A stretch of DNA of 64,000 nt from Pagrus major (lineage: Eukaryota > Chordata > Actinopteri > Spariformes > Sparidae), in contig NC_133234.1 of NCBI RefSeq assembly GCF_040436345.1, positions 7,688,446 through 7,752,445 on the forward strand, given 5' to 3'. A program made the translations under genes and the position numbers. Every line of letters begins with the position of its first letter. Position 1 is the first letter of the stretch. Below the pieces are notes generated by a model. That model had not been told where the DNA came from. It did no database searches and worked only from the letters and a program-made list of their open reading frames with translations. Shown in pieces: positions 1-12,326 of this stretch.

Positions 1-365
1 TGTATGTGGAGGAATAACTGTCATGTTGCATCAAGTGAGCCCTGAAAAATGACCCAAAATAATAACTTAAAGAAACAGAGGATTGGTCTTAAATGTTGCC
101 CATTAGCGTCATTCCCAGTAACTGCTTTCTCTAACAATTTCGTCCAAGTATAAACAGCGCCATTGCCTAAAAAATGCCAGCAGAGGTAGGACTGGATGGA
201 TAGAATGAAATAAGTGAGACAGCATAAAATACATTATCATAAGCTGTTATTCTTTGCCTGGAATCACAGCTGAGAGTCGTTCTGTTCGGGAACAGCATGA
301 CGTGATTTTCTGCTGTTATAGAGACTCTATGGCATGTCAGTGTGTGCTGTCCATCTGTATCTGAA

Positions 366-439
<74 letters not shown>

Positions 440-3400
440 GTTAGATTCAAGGCTTGTGAGTTAAGGGGGGCAGCAGATGTAAAGCATGAGAACAGAATGT
501 CATCTGAATCACATGAGAAGCGAGAGGCATGACACATGCGTGTCATCGTACACCCACCGAGACACACACACACACGCGCCATTTATTTTTCATGTAAGAC
601 TTAGATGTATTGTGCAGGACCTGAGCATGGCTATCCTGCAGGGAATAAGAGTTTTGTGGCTGAGGTTGAACTTGAATGCACGCTCTGCTACTGTGTGAAT
701 ACATGATGTGTAAAACATAGTGGCATGACTGTTCAAATACATATAGAACATGTGCATATAGTATTTTAATATGGAGTTATCATAATTTCATCAAACCAGC
801 CCTGTCTCTGAGATGAGCTATGACTAATGCACAATCCTACTACACCCCTTGCCCCTACCACTTGCCATTTTGCACTTTCACACCTAGGGGTAGGACAAAG
901 TGTTAGGGCTACATGGCCCTCCAAACAGAGGTTTGTCAGGGGCACACTTCAAAACAAGGGATGATTTGTGGTCCTTTCCTTTGTAACACCCATAAAACAA
1001 TCGCTACTTGTTTGCTGATGTCAATGTAGCTAACTAGCTAGCTGGCTAACGTTACATTGTTATTTCTGATTTTTGTATGACAGTCTCGCATTTCGATGTA
1101 TTTCAATGTTGAATGATGGATGACAGTCTTGAAGTGTTGTCCCATTTCATAGGGGCATATTTCAAACACTACCCATTGTGACTCTGTTTTAAGGGACAAG
1201 GGGGCAGTCGAAAATCAGTGGGAGGGGTAAGACTTGGAAGTCTGCTGCATTAGGTCTTTTCTCAAATGTATAGATACAAATGTCATCAAAAATAATTTAT
1301 GAATAGATGTCAATAAAATAGTCAATGCCATAATACATTTTTCCCAGTGTTAAATTGAAATTAACTTGAATATAACATGTTTAATTTGTACTGACAAGTC
1401 AGAGTTTTGATTTAAAATTGTTAGAAATGTAGAAAAATTTACTTGTGAGCACTTGTTTGTCAGACATTTTGAGGAGCTTACTAGGTTCTTGTAAATAGGC
1501 CTTGGCAATAACATGATAGCGATATGTATCGTCAATAGGCATGACAAAAGAAAATAGTGCGATAAAGTGTTAGATAGTTTCACGTGTATGCATTACATGC
1601 AAACCAGTGGAAAGCCGAGGCTCATGGCATTGTAGTATTTAAGCTAGAGTCATCCGACATACCAAACTAACACATTTTTTTTTCACAGACTGAGTCAAAA
1701 AATGTTTGCTGAAACATGAACTGTATTGTTAAATTATCCAGGATAGTCTTTCGATTTCATGTTGAGGAGCAGCAACAGAATTATTAAAGACACATTTGAA
1801 ATGTGAATTTACAAACACACCTTAAATAAATTATGTTGTCAACTTCTGTCTTATAGTCACTCCTCAGGTGACACTCCTTGAGATTTCAGACTAAGGTAAA
1901 AGCTTGTCAGACTGAACTGTGTGTAATGGCTATGCTTTGCACAGTTAAAAGAAGATAATTTGAGGGTAAAAGGACAGGAAAAAGTGGTTTAAAGAATTAT
2001 TTAATTAATTCCTGCTTCTGCTGAGCCTTATCTAGGACTGAAAATATCACTATCACTTCATAATGTTCAACATTCCCTTACTCAGTATCTGCCTCCGTTC
2101 TTTAAACTGGCTCCTACTATCTGTTTGACCTTGTTTAACTGTCCATCTGCAGCCAAGGAGCAATCCCAAGGCTGGTCACGACATTCTTTGAAAATGGCAT
2201 AAAAGGAGAACCGAACTGCTCCCCTCCTCTTTCCATCTCCAGTCAACCCCCACAGGTATTTCTTTTCTCAGAAACTGATACAGCTGAAAAGTTAAATTTT
2301 GTCCAATATAAAAGCCACATGGAGCAGCAATCTTGCTACTTGGCACAGCGAGAGCTAAGACGCACAACATCAGTGAGTGTGGAGAACTGGTGTTTACAGC
2401 CAGCATTCAACGAGCAAAGTTGGCTACTTTCAGCAGCAGCACATAGTCTTTCTCCTTCCATAAATGGGTTCAAACATAGACAATTACAAACCAAACTGGA
2501 GCCAAGGTAGAGAAATTATTCATCAAAAATTATATCAGAAAGGTACATGTACCAGTCCTACATTTGTGCATTCTGCTATGCCACCAGCTACAGTAATCAC
2601 TGTACTAATATCTACAGGATCATCAGAGACATAACCTTACATATAATATGCAGGGAACAGTATGAAAAATTGAGTGTCTTATTAAAATAAATGACTGGAA
2701 AAGCATATTATGCCAACAAGCGGCTGTAAAATTGGAGAGACTCTGCCAGATTGTATCAAAAATTCATAGTATTCATGTTGAGTGGCTAAGTTAATAAAAA
2801 ATATATTTCAAAAAGATATGCTTCTCACAAAATTAGAAGTAAGTGCAGCAAATATTTGACCGAAGCACCCCTCAGCTCCTCTCTGTCTATATCTTATTTC
2901 ATTTGAATGTTTAAGAGCATCAGCACAGTGTGGAACGTCACCGTGAAGCTGATAAGACCAAAACAGAGATAAGTGAGATAGGGGTTGATTGAGACTAGAT
3001 CTATCTTTTCAGACATTCTCTTACTTAAGGAAGTGTGGACAATCGCTAATCATGTGGCATTAGTCTTATTAACTGAGCTGGCAATTATTGACAAACTCAG
3101 AATCACAATGAGGAATCGCATTCAAAGTTTCAATGGGATTACAAAAAAAACATCCATTTCACAAGGTTACTTAAGAAGCTGTCTACATGCAAGAGGTCTG
3201 TAAAATCTAATTCATGAGAATGTTTTGTATATTTCTTAGAGTGACCGAAGGGCACATCTACTATATATCTTGAAGTGAAAAAGAAAAATGTCATCTTGTG
3301 GTGTATGAAAAATACATGACTGTATTGCGAACTAAGTGCAGGTTAATCAAATAAAGAAATAATGCAGGTTTAACAAGGCTTATTGTTATTTAAAATCTAA

Positions 3401-3963
3401 TGAGTAAAGTTCAACCCTCTGTACCGCTCACCTAACAAAATATGTGTCAATGTTTGTCGTATTATTTCCCTCTTCTGTGAACTAAGTTAAAACAGCCATG
3501 TCGGTCCCACTAGAGATGTAACACAAGATAACTTTCATGGTTTAAAAGCTTAAAAAGCAATTTTACTACTGCAACGGCATCACTTCACACTTCTGGCGAT
3601 GCCAGTTTAGTTTTGCTTCTGACTTCTCAGTCTGAGACACTTGATAAATATTGGCTGTGAATTGTTGCCCCCTTAGGAAATCAAAAAGGATAACTGTAAT
3701 AGTCAGATAGTGGGGTTTAGGGGATGCATTTTCTATCACAGCATAATACCTCTTTAGACATGATAGGGCCAAGAATTCCTTCAGGGGAACACTTATCTCA
3801 ATTTTTTATGAATTACTGTGGCGTCTGGAAGTGTCAGGCTTTGTCTGTGTCTGGAAGAAACTCAGCCTACCGCAGTGAAATGTCCACAAACCTTTAACAT
3901 TGCAGCATCCTCCTACCTGTACTATATGTGTGTGCGAGTGAGTGTGGTTTAGTTATAACTCAC
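1..3963 (-). other. slc39a11 intron 3, partial; no exon seen
   Basis: This stretch follows the GTGAGT donor at 3963 and runs off the left edge. It holds a long TG tract (368-438), and a possible inverted-repeat element near 825-1245 with a CACCCCTTGCCCCTACC start and a GGGAGGGGTAAG end. The rest is AT-rich unique sequence with no exon that I can support. Its short open frames have no recognisable protein signature. Confidence 0.6.
368..438. repeat. (TG)n microsatellite, about 71 bp
   Basis: An uninterrupted TG dinucleotide run is directly visible. The antisense open frame reading as repeated Thr-His is a product of this tract and not a gene. Confidence 0.97.
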
Positions 3964-4002
3964 CCCAGCAGCAAAGCCTAAACTTCCATCCAAGATGCGC
4001 TT
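3964..4002 (-). CDS. slc39a11: slc39a11 exon 3 (39-bp exon)
   Basis: This 13-codon exon encodes KRILDGSLGFAAG. It is flanked by a strong acceptor (TGCTCTTTTCAG) and donor (GTGAGT). The motif matches the conserved start of ZIP family transmembrane segment 2 in ZIP11. The exon is phase 0 at both ends, so skipping it would keep the frame while removing the ILDGSLGFAAG motif. It is easily missed by gene finders because of its length. Confidence 0.9.
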
Positions 4003-6090
4003 CTGAAAAGAGCAGACCAGACAAGAGAGACTGTCAAACCTCTTACTGTTGACATGAGTGGCAAAAATGCAATATGACCTGTGAGTTGCAACAAAAAAGT
4101 AACACCATTCAGTCAATAGACAGGCTTCATGTGGTGTACTGGAACAAACTCCAGTGATTTCCACTCTAGCTTTCTTGTAACAGTAGTGGCAGGGGGGTAA
4201 TTTTTGGTATTTGTTCCACGTCCATCCCTGTTGAGTTTTGGCTCTAGTTCTATAGATGGTTTCAGCAGTAATATAATTTATATTTGGTTACTTGATCATG
4301 ATTAAAGTGCTACTTGTACGCACTGGGCTTCATGCATGTTTGATCTTTTTGTTTTGTTTTGCCATCTCGACTGTAATGTGCAACGTCCTATTTTATCTGG
4401 CTGTGGCTGTAATGGTCTTACTGTAGGGGTCCACCACTCCCCACCACCATTATTGTAGAGGAAACACTGCACTCTCAAGCCAGCCCAGTCGCCTGGATAA
4501 ATTGTCGGCAAATAACGTTTCTGCAAACCACAAATACCTTCAAATTTGTATATGTCATGTGTAGCATGTTGACATTTCTACAGTATGTGTCATATCTTTA
4601 CTTTACATGTATATGAAGTGACTTTCATGTCAGGGAGTTGAAGGGGACAGTGGTGGAATTACATGTAGGCAACAAGGATGCCATGCCAATGATTGCAGTC
4701 CAAGCTAGTGTTTCAACACTTGTAAGTGTGACACCACTGGATATTGTTTTAAGGAGACCTTGAACAATTTCCTGCTGTATTTCTGGTGAAAAAACAGACA
4801 TTTTAAGCAAAAACTATTTCTTTCCCTAACCCAAACCAAGGGGGTTTAGTGCCTAAACCTAACTAGAGCATAAGCACAGCCCTGTCATGACATAAGATTG
4901 AAAATTAAACCAAAAGAAATGTAAAGTTGCAACATAAAACATATTTGTGCCTTGCAGAAATGTACATTGCCAACATTTATTCTGCCAATTGGGTTGCCCA
5001 AGCAGCTCTTCAGCTGAATGGCTGACAATATTTAAAATGCGTTGTTTTAATCTAAATTACATATGATTGTTTTTTGTGTTGTTTTCATCAGATATATCTG
5101 ATCACTTTTGTGTTCAGGTGTAATGTGTCACTTGCAGCTGTGCCGTAATAGCTTGTCTACACAGGAGGTGTTTCAGCCACATTTTTCAGCCGTCCATCTG
5201 ATGCGTGTCTGGCCAGCTGTCTACACAGGCAGGCCGTGAAATAGCCCGTGGCGTATTATTACATTTCAACTCTATTTTTCTGTTTTACGCACATAACTAC
5301 AATAATAGGCTCTGAGCGCTGCCAAAACACATGCGACTTCAATACTGTGCCTGGATGCTTCCTGTGTAGACCGACAGCTTTCACTACGTGGGCTGTGTAG
5401 ACATTATATAACATAAACAACCTACACATATAAAGAAATAGTCTGACACTTTGGAAGATCGGCTTAATTGATTTATTGCCAAAAGTGAGGTGAGTCATGT
5501 CTCTCTGTTAAATCTTAAGTTTTAGCCAGGAAATGGTTTGCTTAGCTTAGCAAAAAGATTGGAAGGAGGACGAAACAGCTAGCCTAGCTCTGTCAAAAGG
5601 TAACGAAACTGACCTACCGGCATCTCTAGTGGTGTTAAATCCATGTTTTTAAAAAAGTAAGTTTGCATTTGTTTTTAGTCTGATTTGTGTTAATTAGAGG
5701 CACTGGTACAATAGGTTTACTCTTTTGCTTTTTGACGGAGCCTGTTTGGAAATGTCCCCTTTGTGGGTCTAATAAAGGATTATCTTATCTACCTAATTCA
5801 AGTCTGATTGCTAAGCTACGCTAGCCAGCTGCCGGCTCCAGCTAAATCTTTAACATACAGATGTGGGAGTGGTATCCTCTCATCTAACTCTTGCAAAGAC
5901 AGTGGGTAAGCGTGTGTACCGAAAATGCCAATGTGTGAAGCATTTATTCAGGCTTCGTCTGAGAACTCAGTTCATACAATACCTGTCGGCTGGAGAAAAC
6001 AAACACCAGAGCTGCTCCGGCAGCAGTCAGGCCCCAGGTGAACAGAGTCCCCAGCAGGGCCTGGGTCATAGGGCTGTAGCCTTCCAGCAT
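3964..6090 (-). CDS. slc39a11: slc39a11 (ZIP11 zinc transporter), 5' coding part, two exons in window
   Basis: Two minus-strand exons join in frame to give the N-terminus of ZIP11, a zinc importer of the ZIP/SLC39 family. The first coding exon (6090 down to 5983) gives 36 residues beginning MLEGYSPMTQALLGTLFTWG and ending FVFSSRQ. The second (4002 down to 3964) gives KRILDGSLGFAAG. Together they match the remembered start of vertebrate SLC39A11, where transmembrane segment 1 is followed by the RRILDGSLGFAAG motif. Splice sites are canonical: acceptor ending TTTGTACAG before 6100, donor GTATTG after 5983, acceptor CTTTTCAG before 4002, donor GTGAGT after 3964. Both introns between these exons are phase 0. 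The next expected piece (VMLAASYW-like) was not found between 1 and 3963, so the gene continues leftwards outside the window through a large intron. Its head-to-head position to sstr2 matches human 17q24-q25. The identification is firm; the total gene length cannot be judged here. Confidence 0.9.
4502..4977. mobile_element. MITE-like element, family D copy 1 (TIR GGCAATGTACATTTCTGC type)
   Basis: The left end reads TTGTCGGCAAATAACGTTTC and the right end reads GCAGAAATGTACATTGCCAA, which are imperfect inverted repeats of each other. The interior contains a block (GTTTCAACACTTGTAAGTGT and then ACACCACTGGATATTGTTTT) that matches, in reverse complement, the copy near 58.6 kb. It lies in slc39a11 intron 2. 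There is no coding capacity, so this is a non-autonomous element. Confidence 0.6.
5438..5930. mobile_element. Teleost inverted-repeat MITE, family E copy 1
   Basis: The element starts AATAGTCTGACACTTTGG and ends with the inverted counterpart GTACCGAAAATGCC. Its internal landmarks are typical of this widespread fish family: a GCTAGCCTAGCTCTGTC block, a GACGGAGCC block, and GGAGTGGTATC followed by CTCATCTAACTCTTGCAAAG. Other copies lie at about 36.5-37.4, 43.5-43.8 and 45.75-46.05 kb. It sits in slc39a11 intron 2, just downstream of the first coding exon. Confidence 0.7.
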
Positions 6091-6100
6091 GGTGCCAGAC
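5983..6100 (-). CDS. slc39a11: slc39a11 exon 2 (first coding exon)
   Basis: The exon runs from 6100 to 5983 on the minus strand, with ten untranslated bases before the ATG at 6090-6088 (context GGCACCATGC, with C at -3). It encodes 36 residues containing the first hydrophobic segment (about residues 10-32, rich in L, A, G, V and F). The acceptor is a pyrimidine-rich TTTGTACAG and the donor is CAG|GTATTG. The right end of a dispersed inverted-repeat element lies only about 50 bp into the following intron (near 5930). Confidence 0.9.
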
Positions 6101-7588
6101 CTGTACAAACACACATTCACTCAACTTAACCCACAGCATATTTCACATTATATTATATTGACAGATGTGGCACAATATATTGTTCTTTTCTTTCCAAAAA
6201 CTGTCCCTTTCTAGAAGCTGATAAAATAAATTTGACGCAACAAAACAGTAACAAGCTTATATGTTTGATTCCCAAGTATAGACAAGAATGACATCAGAAC
6301 AAACAACAGATCCAAAAACTGAGGTAAATAAACTTAAGCTGATTCATCTTTAGTCAAATGGCGTGCCTTTAAGCCCTCACATTACTAGTCTGACACACAC
6401 CCGCTGTTCTTGTTTCAACACACAACAGAACAAATAAGAATCAAATCCTGTTTGCTCAGGAGTTGAAAATCCTGTACTTTTTCATTTGCATATGTGTTGC
6501 CAAACCTGGTGGGTTGCCCCATTACATCTCAATTAGTACAAAACACAGCTTAAAATACTGTATGTTTACGAATCACGTTTCTCATACAATAAGAGCAATG
6601 TACTGTAGGTGATGTGATTGCTTTGTCACTTTGTCATTTATACTGAAAACATTTAAACTGTGAAGAAAAAAAAATCTAATTATTTAAGAGACACATTCAT
6701 GTTAATTAAGTTGGCCCCCACATTTTGTTTATTTTGGGAGTCATCATGTATGCGTTTGCTTCAAGACAAGTCTGTATAGCTTGAAAAGTGGACACTGGGA
6801 TTATTACACAATGTATGAGTAGCACAAAACCACAAGAGTTGTAAAGTCAGCAAAGCTGACTGGGTCGCGTCCGTTTTATCTCCCTAAAGTTTGCTAAAAT
6901 TAGATAACAACAGCCACCAGGAGCTTCTGTTCAGCGAGACTGCAGCAACAAACACCTGCGAGTACTGAAATGACCGAGGATGAATTCAAGTTACATTGTG
7001 TCACTTTAAAGCAGCTTAAACTGGCAACTTGCAATGTGTATGTGTTGTGACTCCTGGAAATATATATATATATAGACTAGCATGTACGCTGTGGGAAACT
7101 GCTTTCATGTTATCATCTAATGGAATTCTCATGAGTACATGAATAAAAAATGCGCTGACGACTGGCAACTTCATGTGGTCATTATGGCTTTAAATGTGAT
7201 TTTCATCTCATTAACGCGGAATCACATGAATAAATGGTATTACTTTTATTTAATGCTGTCAAAGTACGCTGCACAAACTGCTTTAATGTGGCTGCATTGA
7301 CACTATGATGCGTGGTAGAAGTGGTCGTCGTGTAACTGAGTTACAGACACAAACACAGACGTACAGTACATCATGTCTTCAGGTAGCTGACACCACAAGT
7401 CAATAAATGAAAGTCAGCCGGCTAACTTTAAATGTTTGCTCGCCTTGTATTATAAAACGACACTGTTGTTTTTCACTCAAACTCTGTTGGTGGCATTACG
7501 AAATAACGTGCATTCATTCGGCTAAGTTTAATTTTGCCCTAAGTTTGTGTTCTAGATAATTTTTGGAAGTAGTTTCAGGTGTACTTAC

Positions 7589-7660
7589 TTCTTTCCAGTG
7601 GCACCTCGCCTCCTGTGTATTTACTTCCTACTTCCCGGTACACGTGTCTATGACAGTATA
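7589..7660 (-). other. slc39a11: slc39a11 non-coding exon 1 (5' UTR), 5' end approximate
   Basis: On the minus strand a GTAAGT donor lies at 7588-7583, directly downstream of a GC-richer stretch with promoter motifs. The first coding exon has an acceptor ten bases before its ATG, so an upstream untranslated exon is required, and this is the best candidate. The low end (7589) is set by the donor. The 5' end is a guess between the CACGTG motif and the CCAAT box. Confidence 0.6.
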
Positions 7661-7690
7661 AGCCCCGCCTCTCCTCGCAGCCTATTGGTC
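7641..7690 (-). promoter_or_regulatory. slc39a11 core promoter: CCAAT box, GC box, CACGTG E-box
   Basis: Read on the minus strand, the order is CCAAT (7688-7684), GGCGGGGC (7669-7662) and the palindrome CACGTG (7646-7641), all just upstream of the predicted leader exon. No good TATA box is seen, as expected for a housekeeping-type promoter. E-boxes of the CACGTG type can bind USF/MiT-family factors; that link is inference only. Confidence 0.5.
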
Positions 7691-8318
7691 AATAACTGTT
7701 ACAGCAGCAGCGGCAGTAGCGGAGGCAGCAGTGGAGGTGATTTCGCCACAGGAGTTTGGAAAGCTGTGAAAGTCCAGGACGTTTTTTTATATACATAAGA
7801 AACACTGGACAATATTAGATTGCAAGAACATTTCATCGTCTCGTCATAGATATCTCAGCTGAAACTAATATTTACATTATTTATGTTGTAATCTGTGATG
7901 ATCTCATACACATAAAAGATGGCAAACAAAACAGTACTCAAGCAGTTTCATATAGTTATAAATGCAAACACATGTGCCACTAATTAAAAGACGCAACACT
8001 ACAGTGCAGAAATTCATGTATATGTACATTTTGCAGTAAAATTAGATTAGCACCTAAGTACCAAAAGTAAAAGTACTTGTTATGGAGAATGACATACTTC
8101 ATAATTATGTTATTGGATTATATTTATTGATGCAATATTCCATCACTGGTAACGGTGGTTTAACTACTCTATACTTTATATAGTTCATCTGCTGGGTAGC
8201 TTGTAAATTTACCTGTGAGGATCAATACATTTATATCTTAATCTACAATATTGCATCCTGATTTACTGGTTGATTATATTTTGTATCATTAGACAAAATC
8301 TGCAAACTAGAAGTTAAA

Positions 8319-8935
8319 TAAATGTAGTGGACTTAAAAGTACAATATTTGCCCCTGAATTTAGGAATATATGTATAAAGTAGCAGAAAATGGAAAAACTC
8401 AGGTAAAGTACAAGTAACTCAAAATTTTACTTTGGCACAGTGCTTGCAAAATTGTACTCAGTTACTTTTCTTGATGTTTTTTGGTAGTTGTGGAATGTTA
8501 CTGCATACATTTTAGAATACTGTGCTTAAAGTGACTACGAGGAACTTTTAAGTGTAAGAAACAGCAAACAAGACCATCAGCGAAAAGACTGCTGTTTTTA
8601 TATATATTATATATATTATTATTAATGCCTGTGCTCAGGTCTGATCACATGTATCACATGTAAAATCACATACATCACCTCATCGCGATCCATCCTGCGG
8701 TCTCTCAGTCACTCACTTCCAAAACAAATGCATGCGCTGCCAGTACATATCGTACCACTTTTGTCCAAAGGGGGCGCTAGAATCAACAGCAATGAAACTT
8801 CCTCCTAGTCACTTTAAGTAAAATTTGAGATACTTTCACTTTACTTGAGTATTTCCATTTGATGCCACTACAATTAAGAGGATAATATTGTATTCTACTT
8901 TTTCTCCAGTATATTAAGATACAAAATACAAAATA
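8319..8935. repeat. Two inverted copies of the ACTTGAGTA-type fish repeat with an inserted MITE
   Basis: The left arm (8319-8480; GTAGTGGACTTAAAAGTACA, AAAGTAGCAGAAAATGG) and the right arm (8819-8935; ACTTTACTTGAGTATTTCC) are opposite-strand pieces of the same dispersed repeat. The 8525-8818 element sits between them. Further pieces are seen at 18742-18905 and around 61.6-61.9 kb. Confidence 0.55.
8525..8818. mobile_element. MITE with CTTAAAGTGACTA-type inverted ends
   Basis: The left end is CTTAAAGTGACTACGAGGAA and the right end is CCTCCTAGTCACTTTAAG, which are near-perfect inverted repeats. The element is 294 bp and has no coding capacity. TA or TTAA could be the duplicated target. Confidence 0.65.
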
Positions 8936-11204
8936 TGTGATCAGTTTATAAAATATGTTCTAAATTTTTCTAAATTAAACTACCCCACAGTACTGTAGAT
9001 AAGATATAAGATTATTAATTATTATAAAACAATTATGTTAAAATGCTAATTTCTCATCGGTGATGTCAAACATCTTGAAGTATTGATACATACCTATACT
9101 GAATATCTGAAATGGTTTCAATGATCATTTTTTGCAGTATAAATACTTAAGAAGTGTCGCTGTTTTTAGCTTTCATCTCCAACAGAAAGTTCACACATCG
9201 CTGCCTACACAGTCCCACCTCCTCCAGAAATTAAATTAATTTAGATGGCATTGTGCTTAACATACAGTACACACACCCTGATATATTTATCTTTTAATAA
9301 AAATCAGAAACCTTATACCCTCAATGTTGTGGCAATTTTTCCCTCTGGTATCAAATATGGTAATGAATATAAATGTTTTTCAAGGTATTGCTTTGACGTT
9401 TTTTTCTGCATTGAGTACTTTTATGCTTTAAGTACTTGTTAATAATACTTACTTTTGTCTGGAGTAGTACTAGTTTCACTTGTGAGAGTGCTAAGTAAAA
9501 TATTCAGGGGGTTGTTTTTGGGTGCACGTGTGTGTGCATGTGTGGACTCTTGGCTGGGTTTTGACTAGAAACAGATTCTGGGGATGTTGCCGGGGAATAT
9601 TCTCTTCCAAGTGGAAATTTCCTGGATTGCAGCTCTCATTCAGCTCTCAGTGGTAATTTCAGGGCATGTTGACCTTTGGCTCATAGACTGGCCGTCAGTG
9701 ATTGATTCAATTCATCCACTAAGCACTACATATTCTGTTTCCAACACTTTCTACTCAAAGTTGTTGCATAATCCCGACTTAAAATTTCCTGTAAAGCACT
9801 TTAGCCATGACTTCATTACAATGATGGTTATGTGACTTAATATTGGTATAATCATGACAATTCACCATCCAAACACTGAAAAACAATTAAATAAAATGCT
9901 GTTGTGAGTATTATTGTTCCAAAACATCCACTTTTTGCACATTAGAAGATTATGTTGAACCATTTGTCCTTAAACCCACAATTAGTTATTTTCATTAACA
10001 TCATTAGATAGAACACAGCTTCCAATAATACGGTCATTTTCTCCTGTCAGTTGTGATCTACTGTGTAATTTTTGTGAGTAGAAAGGCAGAAATACATTAT
10101 ACTATTATACTATAATTACCATTACTATTACTATTTATTCATTACAAACAAAAAATACGTATACAAAATATACAAAAAAACATTTGTGTGATAAGGTCAA
10201 AGTAGTGCATTCTTTCACATTTGTAAAATCATGTTCATGACTCAAATAATATATATCACATTATGATGTCATAATTACTAATATTTAGAGATGATGCACA
10301 TATATTTTCATCTCAGAGGATAAACTGGCCTTGCTGCCTTCCTCAATGGATTTCTGTCCTGCAGGATAATTGAATGTTTCTGCACACTGGCAGCTCAAGA
10401 AAGAAGCCCTCACTCTTTGATTCCGAGGAACTGACATTAAATAATACTGATGTGTACCTCTGATGTGCTACACCCCTGCAGTTTTATGCTAATACAACTT
10501 CAAAACATCAGCATGGGAAAAATCCTGACTTGACATCATGCCAAATTTTTTTTTTGGGTAGCTTGTCATGATAACAACAGAGTACACCATCAAAGAACAA
10601 ATCACCAACAGTGGTGCCGGGCTATGACCTTTTAAAGAAGTTTGGAATATTTCTGTTTTCCGTCATGTGCCTTGCTCACAATAATTGCTGGAATCACCAA
10701 TCAGGAACACAATAGTTCAAATGCCACAATGAATCCGTCTATTTTTGCATTTATATTATGTCATGACTATTGATAAAACACAGATGTCACAGTGCAGTTG
10801 GAGTTGTTGTTCTGACAACATTCCTATAAATATTTCACATTTCTGTGTTCACATTGCAAGGGGCTAATTTGTATTACTCATGAGTGTCGCTGGGTTTGTA
10901 GTCAGTGTTGCTGGGAAACAAAGTGCTGAAAATAAACCGATACCCAGAAACAATAAACAAGATAATACGACATGTAGAGTTTGCAAATTTCTTCTGTGGC
11001 TTCATCTCACTTCCATACTGAAAGCATTTGGTGCAGCATGCCATTCCATGTGTATCATCTTTTACCGACAATGCCCTCTTATGAAACTCGATTCTGTCAA
11101 AGTTACAATAACAGCCTCTGATTCAAATTTTGCTGGAATGATTACATTATTGCATGCAAGCTGCAGATGGTTTCTGTGTTTGATTTGAGGCTGTTATGAG
11201 GCAC

Positions 11205-11590
11205 AGCTTCATGTTGGTCTGTCAGTAGCTCCACCACTTTGAACCCGACTGAAATATCTCAAAAACTATTGTATGGATTGCTATGAAATGTGGCACAAGC
11301 ATTCATGATTCCCTGAGGATGAATCCTACAGATGTTAGTGATCTCCCTTTTAGCACCAGCATCCGTTTTATATTTGTGGTTCAATTTACGTCTTCACAAC
11401 TATTGGATGGATTGCAATTCAATTTGCTAGATATATTCAAGGTCCCCAGAGGATATAGCCTGATGACTTTGGTGATCACTCGACTTCATTTTACACCAGC
11501 ATGAGGTTAAATTTAGTTAGTGTTGTCTGATGTTAGCAGTTAGCTCAAAGCACAATGTTAAACAGCCTGACAGAGCTGAGCACGAAGAAT
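11205..11590. repeat. Teleost dispersed repeat (ATTGGATGGATTGC family), copy 1
   Basis: The stretch contains two diverged internal units, each with CTATTG.ATGGATTGC followed by a CCCTGAGGATGAATCC-like or CCCCAGAGGATATAGCC-like block. It ends in TTAGCAGTTAGCTCAAAGCAC. I recognise this as a very common fish interspersed repeat. Its 3' half is represented again at 48.7-49.3 kb. It is not a gene: the 73-aa open frame here lies wholly inside the repeat. Confidence 0.65.
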
Positions 11591-11635
11591 GTATGGTTAA
11601 CATTTACATTTTGAGTTTCAGGTGGTCATCTTCTC

Positions 11636-12326
11636 TAGAGCCCGACCGATATATCGGCCGGCCGATATTATCGGCCGATATTAGGCATTTTCCAAACTAT
11701 TGGTATCAGCATTTATAATGGCCGATAAATTAATATTTAAAAAATAAAATAAAAACGGACGAAACACCCTTCAACCATGTTATGAGTGTTGGCGTTGCAT
11801 AGTTTGTCCACCAGAGGACACTCTACAACGTCCCTGTTGGCAACACTCGTGTTTAGAACGCCACAAACCCTACAACCAGCTGATCCAGCCAGAGTCGTAA
11901 GTTGGCAACTGTCACGAGAAATACATTGCTTGAATAACAATTAAAAGAACATCCCCATCAGTTCTCTTAACTGAAATAAGCATGACAAAATTTGTGACTA
12001 CCACGTCCAGTTTTGCTGCTGTTACGTGTAGGCCGAGAGTGAAACTGACTTAGCTAGTAATTTTGATGTTCCTCTGTTCTGTTGTGACAATAAAACAAAC
12101 AAGTTTATTTTTAAACTGCATTATCATATTAGTTCAGTGAGGACTCATAAATAACTACAAATAACTAATGTTACGGAAATCTGTTGTATGTTTTGTTACG
12201 CCTTTCTGGATTTTTTATTTTATATATACTGTATATATCGGCCGATATATCGGAATATCAGATTTTTAAATCACCAAATATTTGTATCGGTATCGGCCTT
12301 ATAAATCCTTTATCGGTCGGGCTCTA
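11636..12326. mobile_element. hAT-type non-autonomous element with perfect 8-bp TSD
   Basis: The termini TAGAGCCCGACCGATA and TATCGGTCGGGCTCTA are perfect 16-bp inverted repeats. The 8 bp ATCTTCTC lies immediately outside each end (11628-11635 and 12327-12334). An 8-bp target duplication with TAGAG-type ends points to the hAT superfamily. Clustered GGCCGATAT motifs lie just inside both ends and may be transposase-binding subterminal repeats (inference). The element is 691 bp with no transposase frame; its 67-aa antisense frame has no recognisable motif. Confidence 0.88.

Noticed and set aside
337..582. 81-aa antisense frame with repeated Thr-His
   Set aside because: It is a direct translation of the TG microsatellite.
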